Positions 32,667 through 41,952 of a DNA stretch of 64,000 nt are shown here, piece by piece. A program made the translations under genes and the position numbers. The stretch is from Heterorhizobium halophytocola (lineage in GTDB: Bacteria; Pseudomonadota; Alphaproteobacteria; Rhizobiales; Rhizobiaceae), in contig NZ_JAGGJU010000007.1 in NCBI RefSeq assembly GCF_017873095.1, positions 1 to 64,000 of the forward strand, read 5' to 3'. The notes under the pieces were generated by a model. It saw nothing but the letters and a program-made list of their open reading frames with translations, ran no database searches and had not been told where the DNA came from. Position 1 is the first letter of the stretch; the number at the start of each line of letters is the position of its first letter.

Positions 32667-33746
32667 ATGGGTATTTCGAGGATCACGGCAGGGGATACCG
32701 GCACGACGCTCGATGATCGTTCCCGGGAAATCTTTCGCCGCATCGTTGAGAGTTATCTCGATTCCGGCGAACCGCTTGGGTCGCGCAACCTCTCCCGCAT
32801 CCTGCCGATGTCGCTTTCGCCGGCATCCGTGCGCAATGTGATGAGCGATCTGGAGGATCTCGGCCTTATCTACGCGCCGCATGTCAGTGCCGGCCGGATG
32901 CCGACCCAGGCCGGCCTGCGTTTCTTTGTCGATGCCTTCATGCAGGTTGGCGACCTGTCGCCCGATGAGCGGGGCGAGATCGAGCGGCAGATTTCGCCCA
33001 AGGGGCAGGACATGCCGCATGACAGCCTGCTGAACGAGGCGAGCCGGATGCTGTCGGGCCTGTCGCGGGGCGCCGGCCTGGTGATCTCGTCCAAGGGCGA
33101 CCCCGTCCTCAAGCATGTCGAGTTCATCCGGCTGGAACCGACCAAGGCGCTTGCCATTCTGGTCGGCGAAAACAACCAGGTCGAGAACCGCATCATCGAA
33201 TTGCCGGCCGGCACCACCGCGTCGCAGCTGACGGAGGCGGCCAATTTCGTCAACGCGCATCTCGCCGGTCAGACGCTGCCCGAGCTTCGCGCCGACCTTC
33301 TGCGACTGAAGCAGCAGGTGGCAAGCGAACTCGACATCCTGTCGCAGGACCTCGTCGAGCGGGGGCTGGCCGTCTGGTCGGGTGCCAGCGATATCGAGGC
33401 GCCGGGTCGGCTGATCATCCGGGGTCGCGGCAATCTGCTGGAGGGACTGGCCGGTGCCGAGGATGTCGACCGCGTGCGCCTGCTGTTCGACGATCTCGAG
33501 CGCAAGGACAGCCTGATCGATATCCTCAATCTGGCGGAGACCGGACCCGGCGTGCGGATCTTCATCGGGTCGGAAAACAAGCTGTTTTCCCTGTCGGGTT
33601 CGTCGCTGATCGTGGCGCCTTTCCGCGACAATGAAGAGCGCATCATCGGTGCCGTCGGCGTCATCGGTCCGACGCGGCTCAATTATTCCCGGATCGTGCC
33701 GATGGTCGACTATACGGCGCAGTTGATGGCCCGCCTGTCGCGCTGA
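32667..33746 (+). CDS. hrcA: Heat-inducible transcription repressor HrcA
   Basis: The 359-residue protein has an N-terminal winged helix (SREIFRRIVESYLDSGEPLGSRNLSRIL, SPASVRNVMSDLEDLGLI, SAGRMPTQAGLRFFVD). It ends in the characteristic MGVIGPTRL-like segment VGVIGPTRLNYSRIVPMVDY. HrcA represses groESL through CIRCE and is sensed by GroEL availability. It is followed after 100 bp by grpE, the normal order. The ATG has an AAAGGT site. Confidence 0.97.
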   Translation: MGISRITAGDTGTTLDDRSREIFRRIVESYLDSGEPLGSRNLSRILPMSLSPASVRNVMSDLEDLGLIYAPHVSAGRMPTQAGLRFFVDAFMQVGDLSPDERGEIERQISPKGQDMPHDSLLNEASRMLSGLSRGAGLVISSKGDPVLKHVEFIRLEPTKALAILVGENNQVENRIIELPAGTTASQLTEAANFVNAHLAGQTLPELRADLLRLKQQVASELDILSQDLVERGLAVWSGASDIEAPGRLIIRGRGNLLEGLAGAEDVDRVRLLFDDLERKDSLIDILNLAETGPGVRIFIGSENKLFSLSGSSLIVAPFRDNEERIIGAVGVIGPTRLNYSRIVPMVDYTAQLMARLSR

Positions 33747-33781
33747 GTTCTCACCTCGGCCCGCTTCTTTTCCTGCAAAGC

Positions 33782-33813
33782 CTTGATTTTTTCGCGCCGA
33801 ACGCTGATATCGG
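33782..33813 (+). promoter_or_regulatory. Putative heat-shock (sigma32-type) promoter before grpE
   Basis: CTTGAT at 33782-33787 and CTGATATCGG at 33804-33813 match the alphaproteobacterial RpoH consensus (CTTG ... CYTATnTnnG) with one mismatch in the -10 and 18 bp between CTTG and the -10. It would give grpE its own heat-induced transcript. Assignment is by eye. Confidence 0.4.
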
Positions 33814-33846
33814 GCACGATTTTGAAATCCAAAACCGGAGACCGTC

Positions 33847-34473
33847 ATGACCGACGAAACGACCAAGAACGGACCTGACGCAATGGCTGGGGAAAACCAG
33901 GACACCGCAGCGCCGAAAGAGGCGCCGGAAACCGAAGCCGTCGCCGCCGAGCCCGATCTCTTCGATATTCTGAAGGCGGAAAATGCCGATCTGAAGGACC
34001 GCTTCCTGCGTCTGGCCGCTGATATGGATAATCTGCGTCGCCGCACGGACCGCGAGATCAAGGACGCCAAGAGCTATGCGGTGACCAATTTCGCCCGCGA
34101 CATGCTGTCGGTGTCCGACAATCTGCGTCGCGCGCTGGATGCGATCCCGGCCGATGCCCGCGAGCAGGGCGATGCCGGCCTGAAGACACTGATCGAAGGC
34201 GTCGAGATGACCGAGCGGGCCATGCTGTCGGCGCTGGAGCGTCACGGCGTGCGCAAGATCGAGGCCGACGGCGAGAAGTTCGACCCGAATTTCCACCAGG
34301 CGATGTTTGAGGTGCCGAACCCCGAGGTGCCGAACAACACCGTCGTCCAGGTGGTGCAGGCAGGCTATGCCATTGGCGACCGGGTGCTGCGCCCGGCCAT
34401 GGTCGGCGTTGCCAAGGGTGGCCAGAGGGCGGAGGCCGGTGAGGCTGCCGCGACCGAGCGCAAGGACGGCTGA
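33847..34473 (+). CDS. grpE: Nucleotide exchange factor GrpE
   Basis: The 208-residue protein has an acidic, disordered N-terminus, the long dimerising helix ([23 protein letters not shown]) and the C-terminal beta domain ([23 protein letters not shown]). GrpE exchanges ADP on DnaK. The start ATGACCGACGAAACG lies 100 bp after hrcA, and a hairpin follows. The last 20 residues are a variable Ala/Glu tail. Confidence 0.97.
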   Translation: MTDETTKNGPDAMAGENQDTAAPKEAPETEAVAAEPDLFDILKAENADLKDRFLRLAADMDNLRRRTDREIKDAKSYAVTNFARDMLSVSDNLRRALDAIPADAREQGDAGLKTLIEGVEMTERAMLSALERHGVRKIEADGEKFDPNFHQAMFEVPNPEVPNNTVVQVVQAGYAIGDRVLRPAMVGVAKGGQRAEAGEAAATERKDG

Positions 34474-34478
34474 CGTCG

Positions 34479-34503
34479 AAGGGGCGGTAAACGCCCCCCT
34501 TTG
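34479..34503 (+). terminator. Hairpin terminator after grpE
   Basis: GGGGCG and CGCCCC pair around GTAAA, flanked by AA before and CCTTT after. It lies in the 82-bp gap between the convergent grpE and ptsN genes. The T-run is short, so strength is uncertain. Confidence 0.6.
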
Positions 34504-34555
34504 CACTCTGCTGCAATGCCGGAATATCAGATGCGAGAAACGAGGACGCGGCTGC

Positions 34556-35020
34556 TCAGGCCGCGTTTGTCGTTTGGTCCTCGTTGAGGAAGGTATAGAT
34601 CGCCTGCGCCGAATCGGTGGCGCGCAGCTTGGCGACCAGATCGTGATCGCGAAACACCCGGGCGATACGCGACAGCGCCTTCAGGTGGTCTGCGCCCGCA
34701 CCTTCCGGTGCGAGCAGCAGGAAGGCCAGATCGACAGGCTGGTCGTCGAGCGCCTCGAAATCGACAGGCGTTTCCAGCCTGGCGAAGACGCCGACGATCG
34801 ACGAGATGCTGTTGAGCTTTCCGTGCGGGATCGCCACACCGTGACCTACGCCGGTCGAGCCGAGTCGTTCACGCTGCAGGATCACGTCGAAAATCTCGCG
34901 CTCGGGAATGGAGGTGAGCTTCGATGCTCGCGCCGCCAGTTCCTGCAACAGTTGTTTCTTGGAGTTCACCCTCAATGTGGGGATGATCGCATCCTGTTGC
35001 AGCAAATCTGCCAAGGCCAT
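34556..35020 (-). CDS. ptsN: Nitrogen-regulatory PTS enzyme IIA (EIIA-Ntr)
   Basis: The 154-residue protein has the EIIA-Ntr fold, with the phosphorylatable His66 in GVGHGVAIPHGKL and VFARLETPVDF afterwards. It receives phosphate from PtsP/PTS-O and influences K+ transport and sensor kinases. The start at MALADLLQQD follows AAGGAT with seven-base spacing; the frame extends five codons upstream. It is downstream of hpf and rpoN on the same strand, the standard order. Confidence 0.96.
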   Translation of the reverse strand: MALADLLQQDAIIPTLRVNSKKQLLQELAARASKLTSIPEREIFDVILQRERLGSTGVGHGVAIPHGKLNSISSIVGVFARLETPVDFEALDDQPVDLAFLLLAPEGAGADHLKALSRIARVFRDHDLVAKLRATDSAQAIYTFLNEDQTTNAA

Positions 35021-35084
35021 ATTTTTATCCTTCATCCCGCCAAACCAAGAACGCGGAGGTGGCTGGAAAGCCGACGCCTGGACG

Positions 35085-35651
35085 TCAGCCCTTTACGTTT
35101 GCTGAGTCGATCCAGCCGATATTGCCGTCATTCCGTCGGTAGACGATATTGATTTCGGTATTGCCCGGGCTGCGGAACAGCACGATGGGTTCATCCGTCA
35201 TGTCGAGTGCCATGACGGCCGTGGCGACAGTCATGGTCCGCAGCTGCTTCGTGCTTTCGGCCACGATGGTCGGCGCGTAGTCCTCGGGCAGTTCTTCGGT
35301 TTCCGTCGGCACGGCGTCCATCACCGAATAGGCGATCTCGACGGAGCCGTTGCCGGAATGGTGATCCTTGAGCTTGCGCTTGTAACGGCGCAAGCGCTTG
35401 TCGATACGCTCCGCTGCCATGTCGAAGGCGACCTGCGGGTCGTTGGCCTGGCCATTTGCATGGAGGTTGACGCCCGTATCGAGATGGACGGTGCAGTCGG
35501 CCGAATATCGAGAGCTCGACTTGGTCACGGTGATCTGGCTGGAGAAGCCGCCGTCGAAATATTTCTCGACGCCTTCCTTGATGTTGCCCTCGATCCGCTC
35601 GCGGAACGAGTCGCCAATCTCCATATGTTTTCCGGATACACGCACGCTCAT
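35085..35651 (-). CDS. hpf: Long-form ribosome hibernation promoting factor
   Basis: The 188-residue protein has the N-terminal S30AE/YfiA domain (MSVRVSGKHMEIGDSFRERIE to about residue 100). A short linker and the C-terminal domain ending in VYRRNDGNIGWIDS follow. This is the long HPF form that dimerises 70S ribosomes into 100S particles in stationary phase. It lies between rpoN and ptsN; the 207-bp gap after rpoN is likely to hold its own promoter. Confidence 0.96.
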   Translation of the reverse strand: MSVRVSGKHMEIGDSFRERIEGNIKEGVEKYFDGGFSSQITVTKSSSRYSADCTVHLDTGVNLHANGQANDPQVAFDMAAERIDKRLRRYKRKLKDHHSGNGSVEIAYSVMDAVPTETEELPEDYAPTIVAESTKQLRTMTVATAVMALDMTDEPIVLFRSPGNTEINIVYRRNDGNIGWIDSANVKG

Positions 35652-35858
35652 GGAGTAGTCCTTTTCTCGTGATTTGCGGGTATCAGTTTACGTCAAGGCT
35701 CGCTTGCATCCAAGCTCTTCAAGCAGAAAGTCCGCGCCCGGGTCGACCGGGCCGAAAGCAAGGCGGTCAAAGCTTTATGTCCCGCCTTCCGCCGATTGCC
35801 GCGGGCTTCTAACGTTAAGCCTCATGAAAGTCAACGCCGCCGCCCGGCTTTGACCGGC

Positions 35859-37400
35859 TCAGGCGGTGGCAGCCCTTGCCAGCGCACGCTTTTCGCGCCG
35901 TCGCTGGACCGAGGAGGGGATGTTCATCGCCTCGCGATATTTGGCGACAGTGCGGCGGGCGAGGTCGATGCCGCTCTCACGAAGCGCCGTGACGATGTCG
36001 TCGTCGGACAGCACGGCCTCTGGCGTTTCGGCCGTGATCAGCGCGCGAATCCGGTGGCGGACCGATTCCGCCGAATGGGAATCACCGCTGTCGGAGGCGT
36101 TGATCGACACGCTGAAGAAATATTTGAGTTCGAACAGGCCGCGCGGCGTCAGCATGTATTTGTTGGCCGTGACGCGGCTGACGGTCGATTCGTGCATCTT
36201 GATCGCCTCGGCGACGGCCTTCAGATTGAGCGGCCGAAGATGATTGACGCCGTGCCGCAGAAAGGCGTCCTGCTGGCGCACGATCTCGGTCGCCACCCGC
36301 ATGATGGTCTTGGCCCGCTGGTCGAGGCTGCGGGTCAGCCAATTGGCATTTTGCAGGCATTCCGACAGGAAGGCCTGGTCCGCGGTGCGCTGCACGCCCT
36401 TGCGGGTGACACTTGCGGCATAGATCTGGTTGACGATCACCCGCGGCAGCACATCGCTGTTGAGCTCGATCATCCAGCTCCCGTCGGTTGCCGCCCGCAC
36501 CAGAATATCGGGCACGACGGCTTCGCTGACGGTCCGGTCGAAATCGCTGCCGGGCTTGGGATTGAGCTTGCGGATTTCCGACAGCATGTCGACGAGGTCT
36601 TCCTCGTTGACGCCGCACAGTTTTTTCAACGACGCGAAATCGCGTTTTGCCAGCATTGTCAGATTGTTGACCAGCGCCAGCATGGCAGGGTCGAGCCGGT
36701 CGCGCTGCCGCAGCTGGATCGCCAGGCATTCGCTGAGCGAGCGGGCGAAGACGCCCGGCGGATCCAGGGACTGCAAGCGGTCGAGAACCCGTTCGACATG
36801 CCGGATGTCGGTGGTGAAATGCGCCGCGATATCCGCAAGCGCGCAGTGCAGATAGCCTGTGTCATCGAGCTGGTCGACAAGGGCTGCAGCAATCAGCCGG
36901 TCGGCGGGGTCGCGGATGGCGAGCGGCAGTTGCTGCTCCAGATGGTCGCGCAGGCTGGCATGACCGGCGACGAAGTCTTCCAGGTCGTAGGCCTCCCCGC
37001 TGCTGCCGGAACCCGGCATGGACTTCCACTGGCCGATCAGTTCGGGGGCGGCGGCCGGGGTCGGGCTGGCTTCATCGCTATAGGCTTCACCAAAATTGGC
37101 GTCCATGCCTTCGCTCAGCGCGCCGTCCTTGCCTTCTTCATACCAGTCGCTGGCACTCGTGCGGTCGACGTCGCCTTCCGCCTCGCTCTGGGCGGCGCTG
37201 TCGGTCGCGGTCTCCGGCGCATCGCCTATTATCTCGTCATTTGACGCCAATTCGAGCAGCGGATTCTTTTCGATCTCCTGCGCAATGAACTGGTTTATCT
37301 CCAGATGAGTCATATGAAGCAGCTGAATCGACTGCATCAGCTGTGGAGTCATTACCAGAGATTGGTTCTGTCGCAGGTAAAGACTTGCCGACAACGCCAT
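35859..37400 (-). CDS. rpoN: RNA polymerase sigma-54 factor RpoN
   Basis: The 513-residue protein has the glutamine-rich region I (LRQNQSLVMTPQLMQSIQLLHM), an acidic region II, the core-binding region and the C-terminal RpoN box ARRTVAKYREAMNI. It recognises -24/-12 promoters of nitrogen, dicarboxylate and, in symbionts, fixation genes and needs enhancer-binding activators. It lies 140 bp downstream of lptB on the same strand, in the conserved lpt-rpoN-hpf-ptsN order. Confidence 0.98.
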   Translation of the reverse strand: MALSASLYLRQNQSLVMTPQLMQSIQLLHMTHLEINQFIAQEIEKNPLLELASNDEIIGDAPETATDSAAQSEAEGDVDRTSASDWYEEGKDGALSEGMDANFGEAYSDEASPTPAAAPELIGQWKSMPGSGSSGEAYDLEDFVAGHASLRDHLEQQLPLAIRDPADRLIAAALVDQLDDTGYLHCALADIAAHFTTDIRHVERVLDRLQSLDPPGVFARSLSECLAIQLRQRDRLDPAMLALVNNLTMLAKRDFASLKKLCGVNEEDLVDMLSEIRKLNPKPGSDFDRTVSEAVVPDILVRAATDGSWMIELNSDVLPRVIVNQIYAASVTRKGVQRTADQAFLSECLQNANWLTRSLDQRAKTIMRVATEIVRQQDAFLRHGVNHLRPLNLKAVAEAIKMHESTVSRVTANKYMLTPRGLFELKYFFSVSINASDSGDSHSAESVRHRIRALITAETPEAVLSDDDIVTALRESGIDLARRTVAKYREAMNIPSSVQRRREKRALARAATA

Positions 37401-37540
37401 GGCGTACGCGAAACTCCCCTAAATCCCCAAGACCTCCGTTGTCTTTCCATACGGAAAGGCCAACTGGCCCAAAAATTGCTTTTTTATGCAGTTTGGTCAA
37501 GCTGTGGATGGGGCGGGCATGCGTTTTTCTGGATGCAGCC

Positions 37541-38353
37541 TCAAAGGCTGAATTTGTCGCCGAGATAGAGGCGGCGGACATCGGCATTGCTGACGACTTC
37601 GTCGGCACGGCCGTGGGTCAGCACTTCGCCGGCATGGATGATATAGGCCCGGTCAATCAGGCCGAGCGTCTCGCGCACATTGTGGTCGGTGATCAGCACG
37701 CCGATGCCGCGGGCCGTCAGATGACGCACCAGGTTCTGGATGTCGGAGACGGAGATCGGGTCGACGCCGGCAAACGGCTCGTCCAGCAGCATGAAGGTCG
37801 GGTTGGTGGCCAGCGCGCGGGCGATTTCCAGGCGGCGGCGCTCACCGCCGGATAGCGCGACGGCTGCCGAATTGCGCAGCTTCTCGATGTGGAATTCTTC
37901 CAGCAACTCGTCGAGCTTGGCTTCGCGGGCCTTCTTGTCGTGCTCGTGCACCTCGAGGACGGCGCGAATGTTCTGCTCGACGGTCAGGCCGCGAAAGATC
38001 GAGGCTTCCTGCGGCAGATAACCGACGCCGAGCCGGGCGCGGCGATACATCGGCATGCCGGTGACCTCGTTGCCGTCGATCGCGATCATGCCTTCATCGA
38101 CCGGCACAAGGCCGGTGATCATGTAGAAACAGGTGGTCTTGCCCGCCCCGTTCGGGCCCAGAAGCCCGACGGCCTCGCCGCGCCGAACCACCATCGACAC
38201 GCCGTTGACGACGCGCCGCGAGTTGTAGCTCTTTGTCAGGCCATGGGCGATCAGCGTGCCGTCATAGCGCGTCCGGTCGAGCCGTGGTGCCGTGTCATCG
38301 GGCTTCGGGCCTTTGGCCGAAGCGAAAACTTTGGGTAGGCTGGGGAATTTCAC
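37541..38353 (-). CDS. lptB: LPS export ABC transporter ATP-binding protein
   Basis: The 270-residue ATPase has the Walker A GPNGAGKTT (66-74), signature LSGGERRR, Walker B MLLDEPFAG and the switch His in ITDHNVRET. It has about 30 extra residues at the N-terminus (a Lys/Pro/Asp-rich lead) before the usual LptB start, common in rhizobia. It powers LptFG to extract LPS from the inner membrane. It is 11 bp downstream of lptA. Confidence 0.96.
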   Translation of the reverse strand: MKFPSLPKVFASAKGPKPDDTAPRLDRTRYDGTLIAHGLTKSYNSRRVVNGVSMVVRRGEAVGLLGPNGAGKTTCFYMITGLVPVDEGMIAIDGNEVTGMPMYRRARLGVGYLPQEASIFRGLTVEQNIRAVLEVHEHDKKAREAKLDELLEEFHIEKLRNSAAVALSGGERRRLEIARALATNPTFMLLDEPFAGVDPISVSDIQNLVRHLTARGIGVLITDHNVRETLGLIDRAYIIHAGEVLTHGRADEVVSNADVRRLYLGDKFSL

Positions 38354-38364
38354 GATGGAGGATC

Positions 38365-38898
38365 TTACTTTTTCTTCTGGGATTTCGGATCGAGCTGAAT
38401 CTGGACGCGCCCTCCGCAGCTTTCCAGCTTCGCCTCGCCCGAGGTCATCTGTACGGTCAGCTTGCAGCCGACGAATACATTCTGTCCCTCCGACAGCACC
38501 ACGCGGTCGCCCTGCAGCACGAAAACCTGCTTTTGCAGGTTGAAGGTGCCGTTGTCGGCTGTCGCCTGCTGCGTGCCCGACGACAGGAAGACCTTGTTCG
38601 AGACGTCGATCTTTTCGATATCGGCATTGCCGGCGGTCACATCCGTGCTTTCGCCGGTATAATGCACGACCATCTCTCCGGCCTTCAGCGTGGTGGTGCC
38701 CTGTACCACTTTCACATTGCCGGTGAAGGTCGCCGCCTTGTCCTGCTGGCGGAACTGAAGCTGATCGCTCTCGATCTGGATCGGTTCGTCATTGGAGAGC
38801 TTCATCCCGTCCATCTTGGTGGTCTGTGCCGCGCCAAGGCCGGGCAGGGCTAGCAATCCGGTCATCAGAAGCGCCGAGAAAATACCTGTCTTGTTCAT
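38365..38898 (-). CDS. lptA: Periplasmic LPS transport protein LptA
   Basis: The 177-residue protein has a signal peptide (about 1-24) and an OstA/LptA beta-jellyroll, with PIQIESDQLQFRQQDKAATFTGNVKVVQG and later ATADNGTFNLQ. It forms the periplasmic bridge for LPS. A conserved Cys pair lies near the C-terminus (VGCK and ESCGG). It is 11 bp before lptB and 12 bp after lptC. Confidence 0.94.
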   Translation of the reverse strand: MNKTGIFSALLMTGLLALPGLGAAQTTKMDGMKLSNDEPIQIESDQLQFRQQDKAATFTGNVKVVQGTTTLKAGEMVVHYTGESTDVTAGNADIEKIDVSNKVFLSSGTQQATADNGTFNLQKQVFVLQGDRVVLSEGQNVFVGCKLTVQMTSGEAKLESCGGRVQIQLDPKSQKKK

Positions 38899-38910
38899 TT
38901 CCTGTCGCCC

Positions 38911-39576
38911 TTATCCCTTGTTGTTGCGGATGGTCGCGGGGTCGATATGGACCCTGACCGAGCCCGAGAAGGTCACCGTTTGCCCCTTATCGGTGATATT
39001 AAGGGAGTCTGCAACAATGGAGGCTTCATTGGAGGTGATCGAGACCGGCTCCTTTGTGTCCATCTCGCCGCCCTTGATGTCGAGGAAGGCGGACTGGAAT
39101 TTCGCCTCCAGCCCGCTGGAAAGCCGGATCGTGAACGGTGCGGTCATGTTGAGCCGGTCCGACGACCGGTCGTATACGCCGGATTCGGCGACGACGCGGG
39201 CGATCGACTTCTCGTTCAGCGGCACCGCCGCGGTGATGTTTTCCAGCGTGATGAGATTCGGATCCTTGATGTCCTGCAGGGCCCGGACGGCTCGCATGGA
39301 ATAGTTGATGCCGTCGCGGTTGCGCCCGGAGACGGCCGGGCGTTCCATGACGATCTTGCCGTTTTCGATATGGGCCGCCTCCAGCTGCAGATTTTCCGGC
39401 AGGAAGGTGCGGATCACCGATACAGCGACGAAGCAGAGCGAAATTATGACGGCGATCAAGGGCAGCAGAATCTTCAGCCGGCGCACGCGGGCCGAATGCC
39501 GCAGAGCCGCGCGATAAGCCGTGTTGCTCGCGCCCGGAGCAAGGACCCCCGCGCTATCCGCTACCCTGTTGAGCAT
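38911..39576 (-). CDS. lptC: LPS export system protein LptC
   Basis: The 221-residue protein has an N-terminal cytoplasmic segment and one membrane anchor (about 35-55: LKILLPLIAVIISLCFVAVS). A periplasmic LptC domain ends in ADSLNITDKGQTVTFSGSVRVHIDP. It connects LptBFG to LptA. It is the first gene of the minus-strand lptC-lptA-lptB-rpoN-hpf-ptsN block and faces ihfB across a 280-bp spacer. Confidence 0.94.
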   Translation of the reverse strand: MLNRVADSAGVLAPGASNTAYRAALRHSARVRRLKILLPLIAVIISLCFVAVSVIRTFLPENLQLEAAHIENGKIVMERPAVSGRNRDGINYSMRAVRALQDIKDPNLITLENITAAVPLNEKSIARVVAESGVYDRSSDRLNMTAPFTIRLSSGLEAKFQSAFLDIKGGEMDTKEPVSITSNEASIVADSLNITDKGQTVTFSGSVRVHIDPATIRNNKG

Positions 39577-39611
39577 GCAAAGCCTTGTGTCTTCATGTCG
39601 GTTGACTTGGG

Positions 39612-39643
39612 CCGCTGGAGGTCTAGATGTGCGGCTCCAGCGG
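39612..39643. promoter_or_regulatory. Inverted repeat upstream of lptC
   Basis: CCGCTGGAG (39612-39620) and CTCCAGCGG (39635-39643) are exact reverse complements around 14 bases, ending 36 bp before the lptC start. In the lptC orientation it could form a 5'-UTR hairpin or be an operator. No further gene is seen in the 280-bp lptC-ihfB spacer. Confidence 0.4.
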
Positions 39644-39856
39644 TCGGCCGGTCAATTCGCATGATTGTGCTTGCTTGCCAATATGGAAATTGCGCGTGCA
39701 AAAACAAGACATCATCGAGGCTGTTCGCCATGATCAGACATGCTAAGCTGACGGTTCGCAACCGGGGCAAGTTGTTTCTTGACGCTGCACCCGGCGTTTG
39801 GCACCTTGCCGAGGTTCACAAGCGAAGTATTCGGGCCAATTATTCGGGGGGTTCCC

Positions 39857-40159
39857 GTGATCAAATCTGAACTGGTGCAGATCGTGGCTGCGCGAAATCC
39901 GCACCTCTACCACCGCGATGTCGAAAATATCGTCAACGCCGTGCTCGATGAGATTACGGATGCCCTGGCGGGTGGAAATCGCGTCGAACTGCGCGGCTTC
40001 GGCGCATTTTCGGTGAAAAATCGCCCATCGCGCTCGGGCCGCAATCCGCGCACCGGCGAGGCGGTCTTCGTCGAGGAAAAATGGGTGCCCTTCTTCAAGA
40101 CCGGCAAGGAGCTGCGCGAACGGCTCAATCCCGATCTGGTCGATGGTGAAAGCGACTAG
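39857..40159 (+). CDS. ihfB: Integration host factor beta subunit, GTG start
   Basis: From the GTG at 39857 the 100-residue protein is (M)[25 protein letters not shown]. The DNA-intercalating loop [13 protein letters not shown] follows, with a normal C-terminus. It pairs with IhfA to bend DNA and helps sigma54 activation among other processes. The site GGGGGTT precedes the GTG. An upstream open frame to 39779 has no family support. A LapA-domain gene follows. Confidence 0.96.
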   Translation: MIKSELVQIVAARNPHLYHRDVENIVNAVLDEITDALAGGNRVELRGFGAFSVKNRPSRSGRNPRTGEAVFVEEKWVPFFKTGKELRERLNPDLVDGESD

Positions 40160-40279
40160 GCTCTTGCCATGTCGCCTGTGCCGCGCCACATCCGTTACCG
40201 GTAGAGACGCATCGGGCGTATGCGAGTGTGGTCAGGCTCTCATAGCCGGGACCGGGCCTGCGGAATGAAGGAGAGATCC

Positions 40280-40615
40280 ATGCTGAAAAAGATCGTCACC
40301 CTGTTCGTCCTGGTGCCGCTCGGCATCCTGCTGATCGTGCTTTGCGTGACCAACCGGCAGAGCGTCAGCCTCGCCTTCAATCCGTTCAAGCCTGCCGACC
40401 AGGCTTTGTCGCTGACGGCGCCGTTCTTCGTCTGGCTGTTCGTCGCGCTGATCCTCGGCATGGTCGTGGGATCGTTCGCCACCTGGTTCTCGCAGGGCCG
40501 CTATCGCAAGCGCGCGCGCGTCGAAGCGAAATCGGCGGTCCACTGGAAGAAGGAAGTGGACAAGAAAACCCGCACAGATCAGGTGCCGGTCAGCGAAATC
40601 CCGCGACTGACCTGA
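40280..40615 (+). CDS. LapA (DUF1049) domain membrane protein
   Basis: The 111-residue protein has two membrane spans (about 4-22 and 48-72). NRQSVSLAFNPF lies between them and GSFATWFSQGRYRKRAR after the second, the LapA/YciS signature. LapA helps control LPS assembly with LapB in E. coli. AAGGAG precedes the ATG. In many rhizobia this gene follows ihfB and precedes trpF, but here a methyltransferase gene follows. Confidence 0.88.
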   Translation: MLKKIVTLFVLVPLGILLIVLCVTNRQSVSLAFNPFKPADQALSLTAPFFVWLFVALILGMVVGSFATWFSQGRYRKRARVEAKSAVHWKKEVDKKTRTDQVPVSEIPRLT

Positions 40616-40699
40616 TCATTTCCATCACACCTCTATGGCAGGGGCTTGGCCTTGGGGCTTTTCCTGGCCGCCACACAGTGGTACTTGCGGCTTCTTTCA

Positions 40700-40743
40700 G
40701 CATGTCGCCGAAGGCGGGAGCCGGTTTCGGCATCGAGACATGC
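40700..40743. repeat. Palindromic intergenic repeat (rhizobial dispersed type)
   Basis: GCATGTC (40700-40706) and GACATGC (40737-40743) flank a GC-rich core with its own CCGAA/TTCGG complementarity. A tail, GCGTCAAAATGAGGATCTGAAGCG, continues beyond the second arm. I recognise the layout as a dispersed intergenic palindrome common in Rhizobiaceae; this copy looks diverged. It fills most of the gap between the LapA gene and the methyltransferase. Confidence 0.4.
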
Positions 40744-40821
40744 GTCAAAATGAGGATCTGAAGCGCGAGCCGCTATGCAGATCTGGCGGATGGCGGAACA
40801 CGACCTTTGAAGAAGCAACGC

Positions 40822-41952
40822 ATGCGGGACCGGAAAGATCAGGCAGGCGCGCCCGACAAGGGCAAGCGCCCGGCTGCGCCGGCAAAGCGCGGGCCGGGTG
40901 CTGGCAACTCCGCCCCCAAGGCGGCCGCCAAACCCTCCGGCGAGCGCTCTCAGCCGAGACCGCCAAAGGCCGTGCGCGAACGCGAGCCTGCGTCCGCTGC
41001 CGCCGAAGCACCCCGCATCCTGTCGCTGAAATCCGGCGAACGTCCGGCCGAGCATGTGCCGCTGATCCTCGAATCGGCCTCCGCCGGCGATTTCCACCTG
41101 ATCGACAGTGGCCACGGGTTGAAGCTCGAGCAATACGGTCCCTACCGGATCGTCCGCCCGGATGCCCAGGCGCTCTGGCCGAAGAGCCTGCCGGACCATA
41201 GCTGGGACGGCGCCGACGCCATCTTTACCGGCGACACCGACGAGGACGGCATGGGGCGCTGGCGCTTTCCACGCCAGGCGCTCGGCGAGACATGGCCGAT
41301 GCAGTTGCTGGACGTCGATTTTCTCGGCCGCTTCACCGCCTTTCGCCATGTCGGTGTGTTTCCGGAGCAGATTGCCCACTGGACCTGGATGAAGCAGCAG
41401 GTCGAAGCAGCCGGCCGGCCGGTCAGGGTGCTGAACCTGTTCGGCTATACCGGGGTCGCCTCGCTGGTCGCCGCCGCCGCCGGCGCGGAGGTCACCCATG
41501 TCGATGCGTCGAAGAAGGCGATCGGCTGGGCGCGCGAAAACCAGCAATTGAGCCGCCTCGACCGGGCGCCGATCCGCTGGATCTGCGATGACGCGATGAA
41601 GTTCATCCAGCGTGAGGAACGCCGCGGCAACAGCTATGACATCATCCTGACCGATCCGCCGAAATTCGGTCGCGGCCCGAACGGCGAAGTCTGGCAGCTG
41701 TTCGACCATCTGCCTGTGATGCTCGACATTTGCCGCGCCCTGCTGTCGCGGGATGCGATCGGGCTGGTGCTGACCGCCTATTCGATCCGGGCAAGCTTCT
41801 ACGCCATGCACGAATTGATGCGGGAGACGATGCGCGGCAAGGGCGGCCTGGTGGAATCCGGCGAACTGGTGATCCGCGAGGCCGGTCTCGACGGCCATAC
41901 GCCGGGTCGCGCACTCTCAACCTCACTCTTCAGCCGCTGGGTGCCGAAATGA
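40822..41952 (+). CDS. Class I SAM-dependent methyltransferase, RlmI/RlmK-like (rRNA)
   Basis: From the ATG at 40822 (a TTG at 40807 is possible) the protein is 376 residues. A Lys/Ala/Pro-rich tail of about 60 residues precedes the domain. Its SAM motif I is VLNLFGYTGVASLVAAAAGA, motif III WICDDAMKFI, and the catalytic-type ILTDPPKFGRG resembles RlmI/RlmK-type rRNA m5C/m7G enzymes. The target base is unknown. It overlaps the next gene by four bases (ATGA). Confidence 0.85.
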   Translation: MRDRKDQAGAPDKGKRPAAPAKRGPGAGNSAPKAAAKPSGERSQPRPPKAVREREPASAAAEAPRILSLKSGERPAEHVPLILESASAGDFHLIDSGHGLKLEQYGPYRIVRPDAQALWPKSLPDHSWDGADAIFTGDTDEDGMGRWRFPRQALGETWPMQLLDVDFLGRFTAFRHVGVFPEQIAHWTWMKQQVEAAGRPVRVLNLFGYTGVASLVAAAAGAEVTHVDASKKAIGWARENQQLSRLDRAPIRWICDDAMKFIQREERRGNSYDIILTDPPKFGRGPNGEVWQLFDHLPVMLDICRALLSRDAIGLVLTAYSIRASFYAMHELMRETMRGKGGLVESGELVIREAGLDGHTPGRALSTSLFSRWVPK

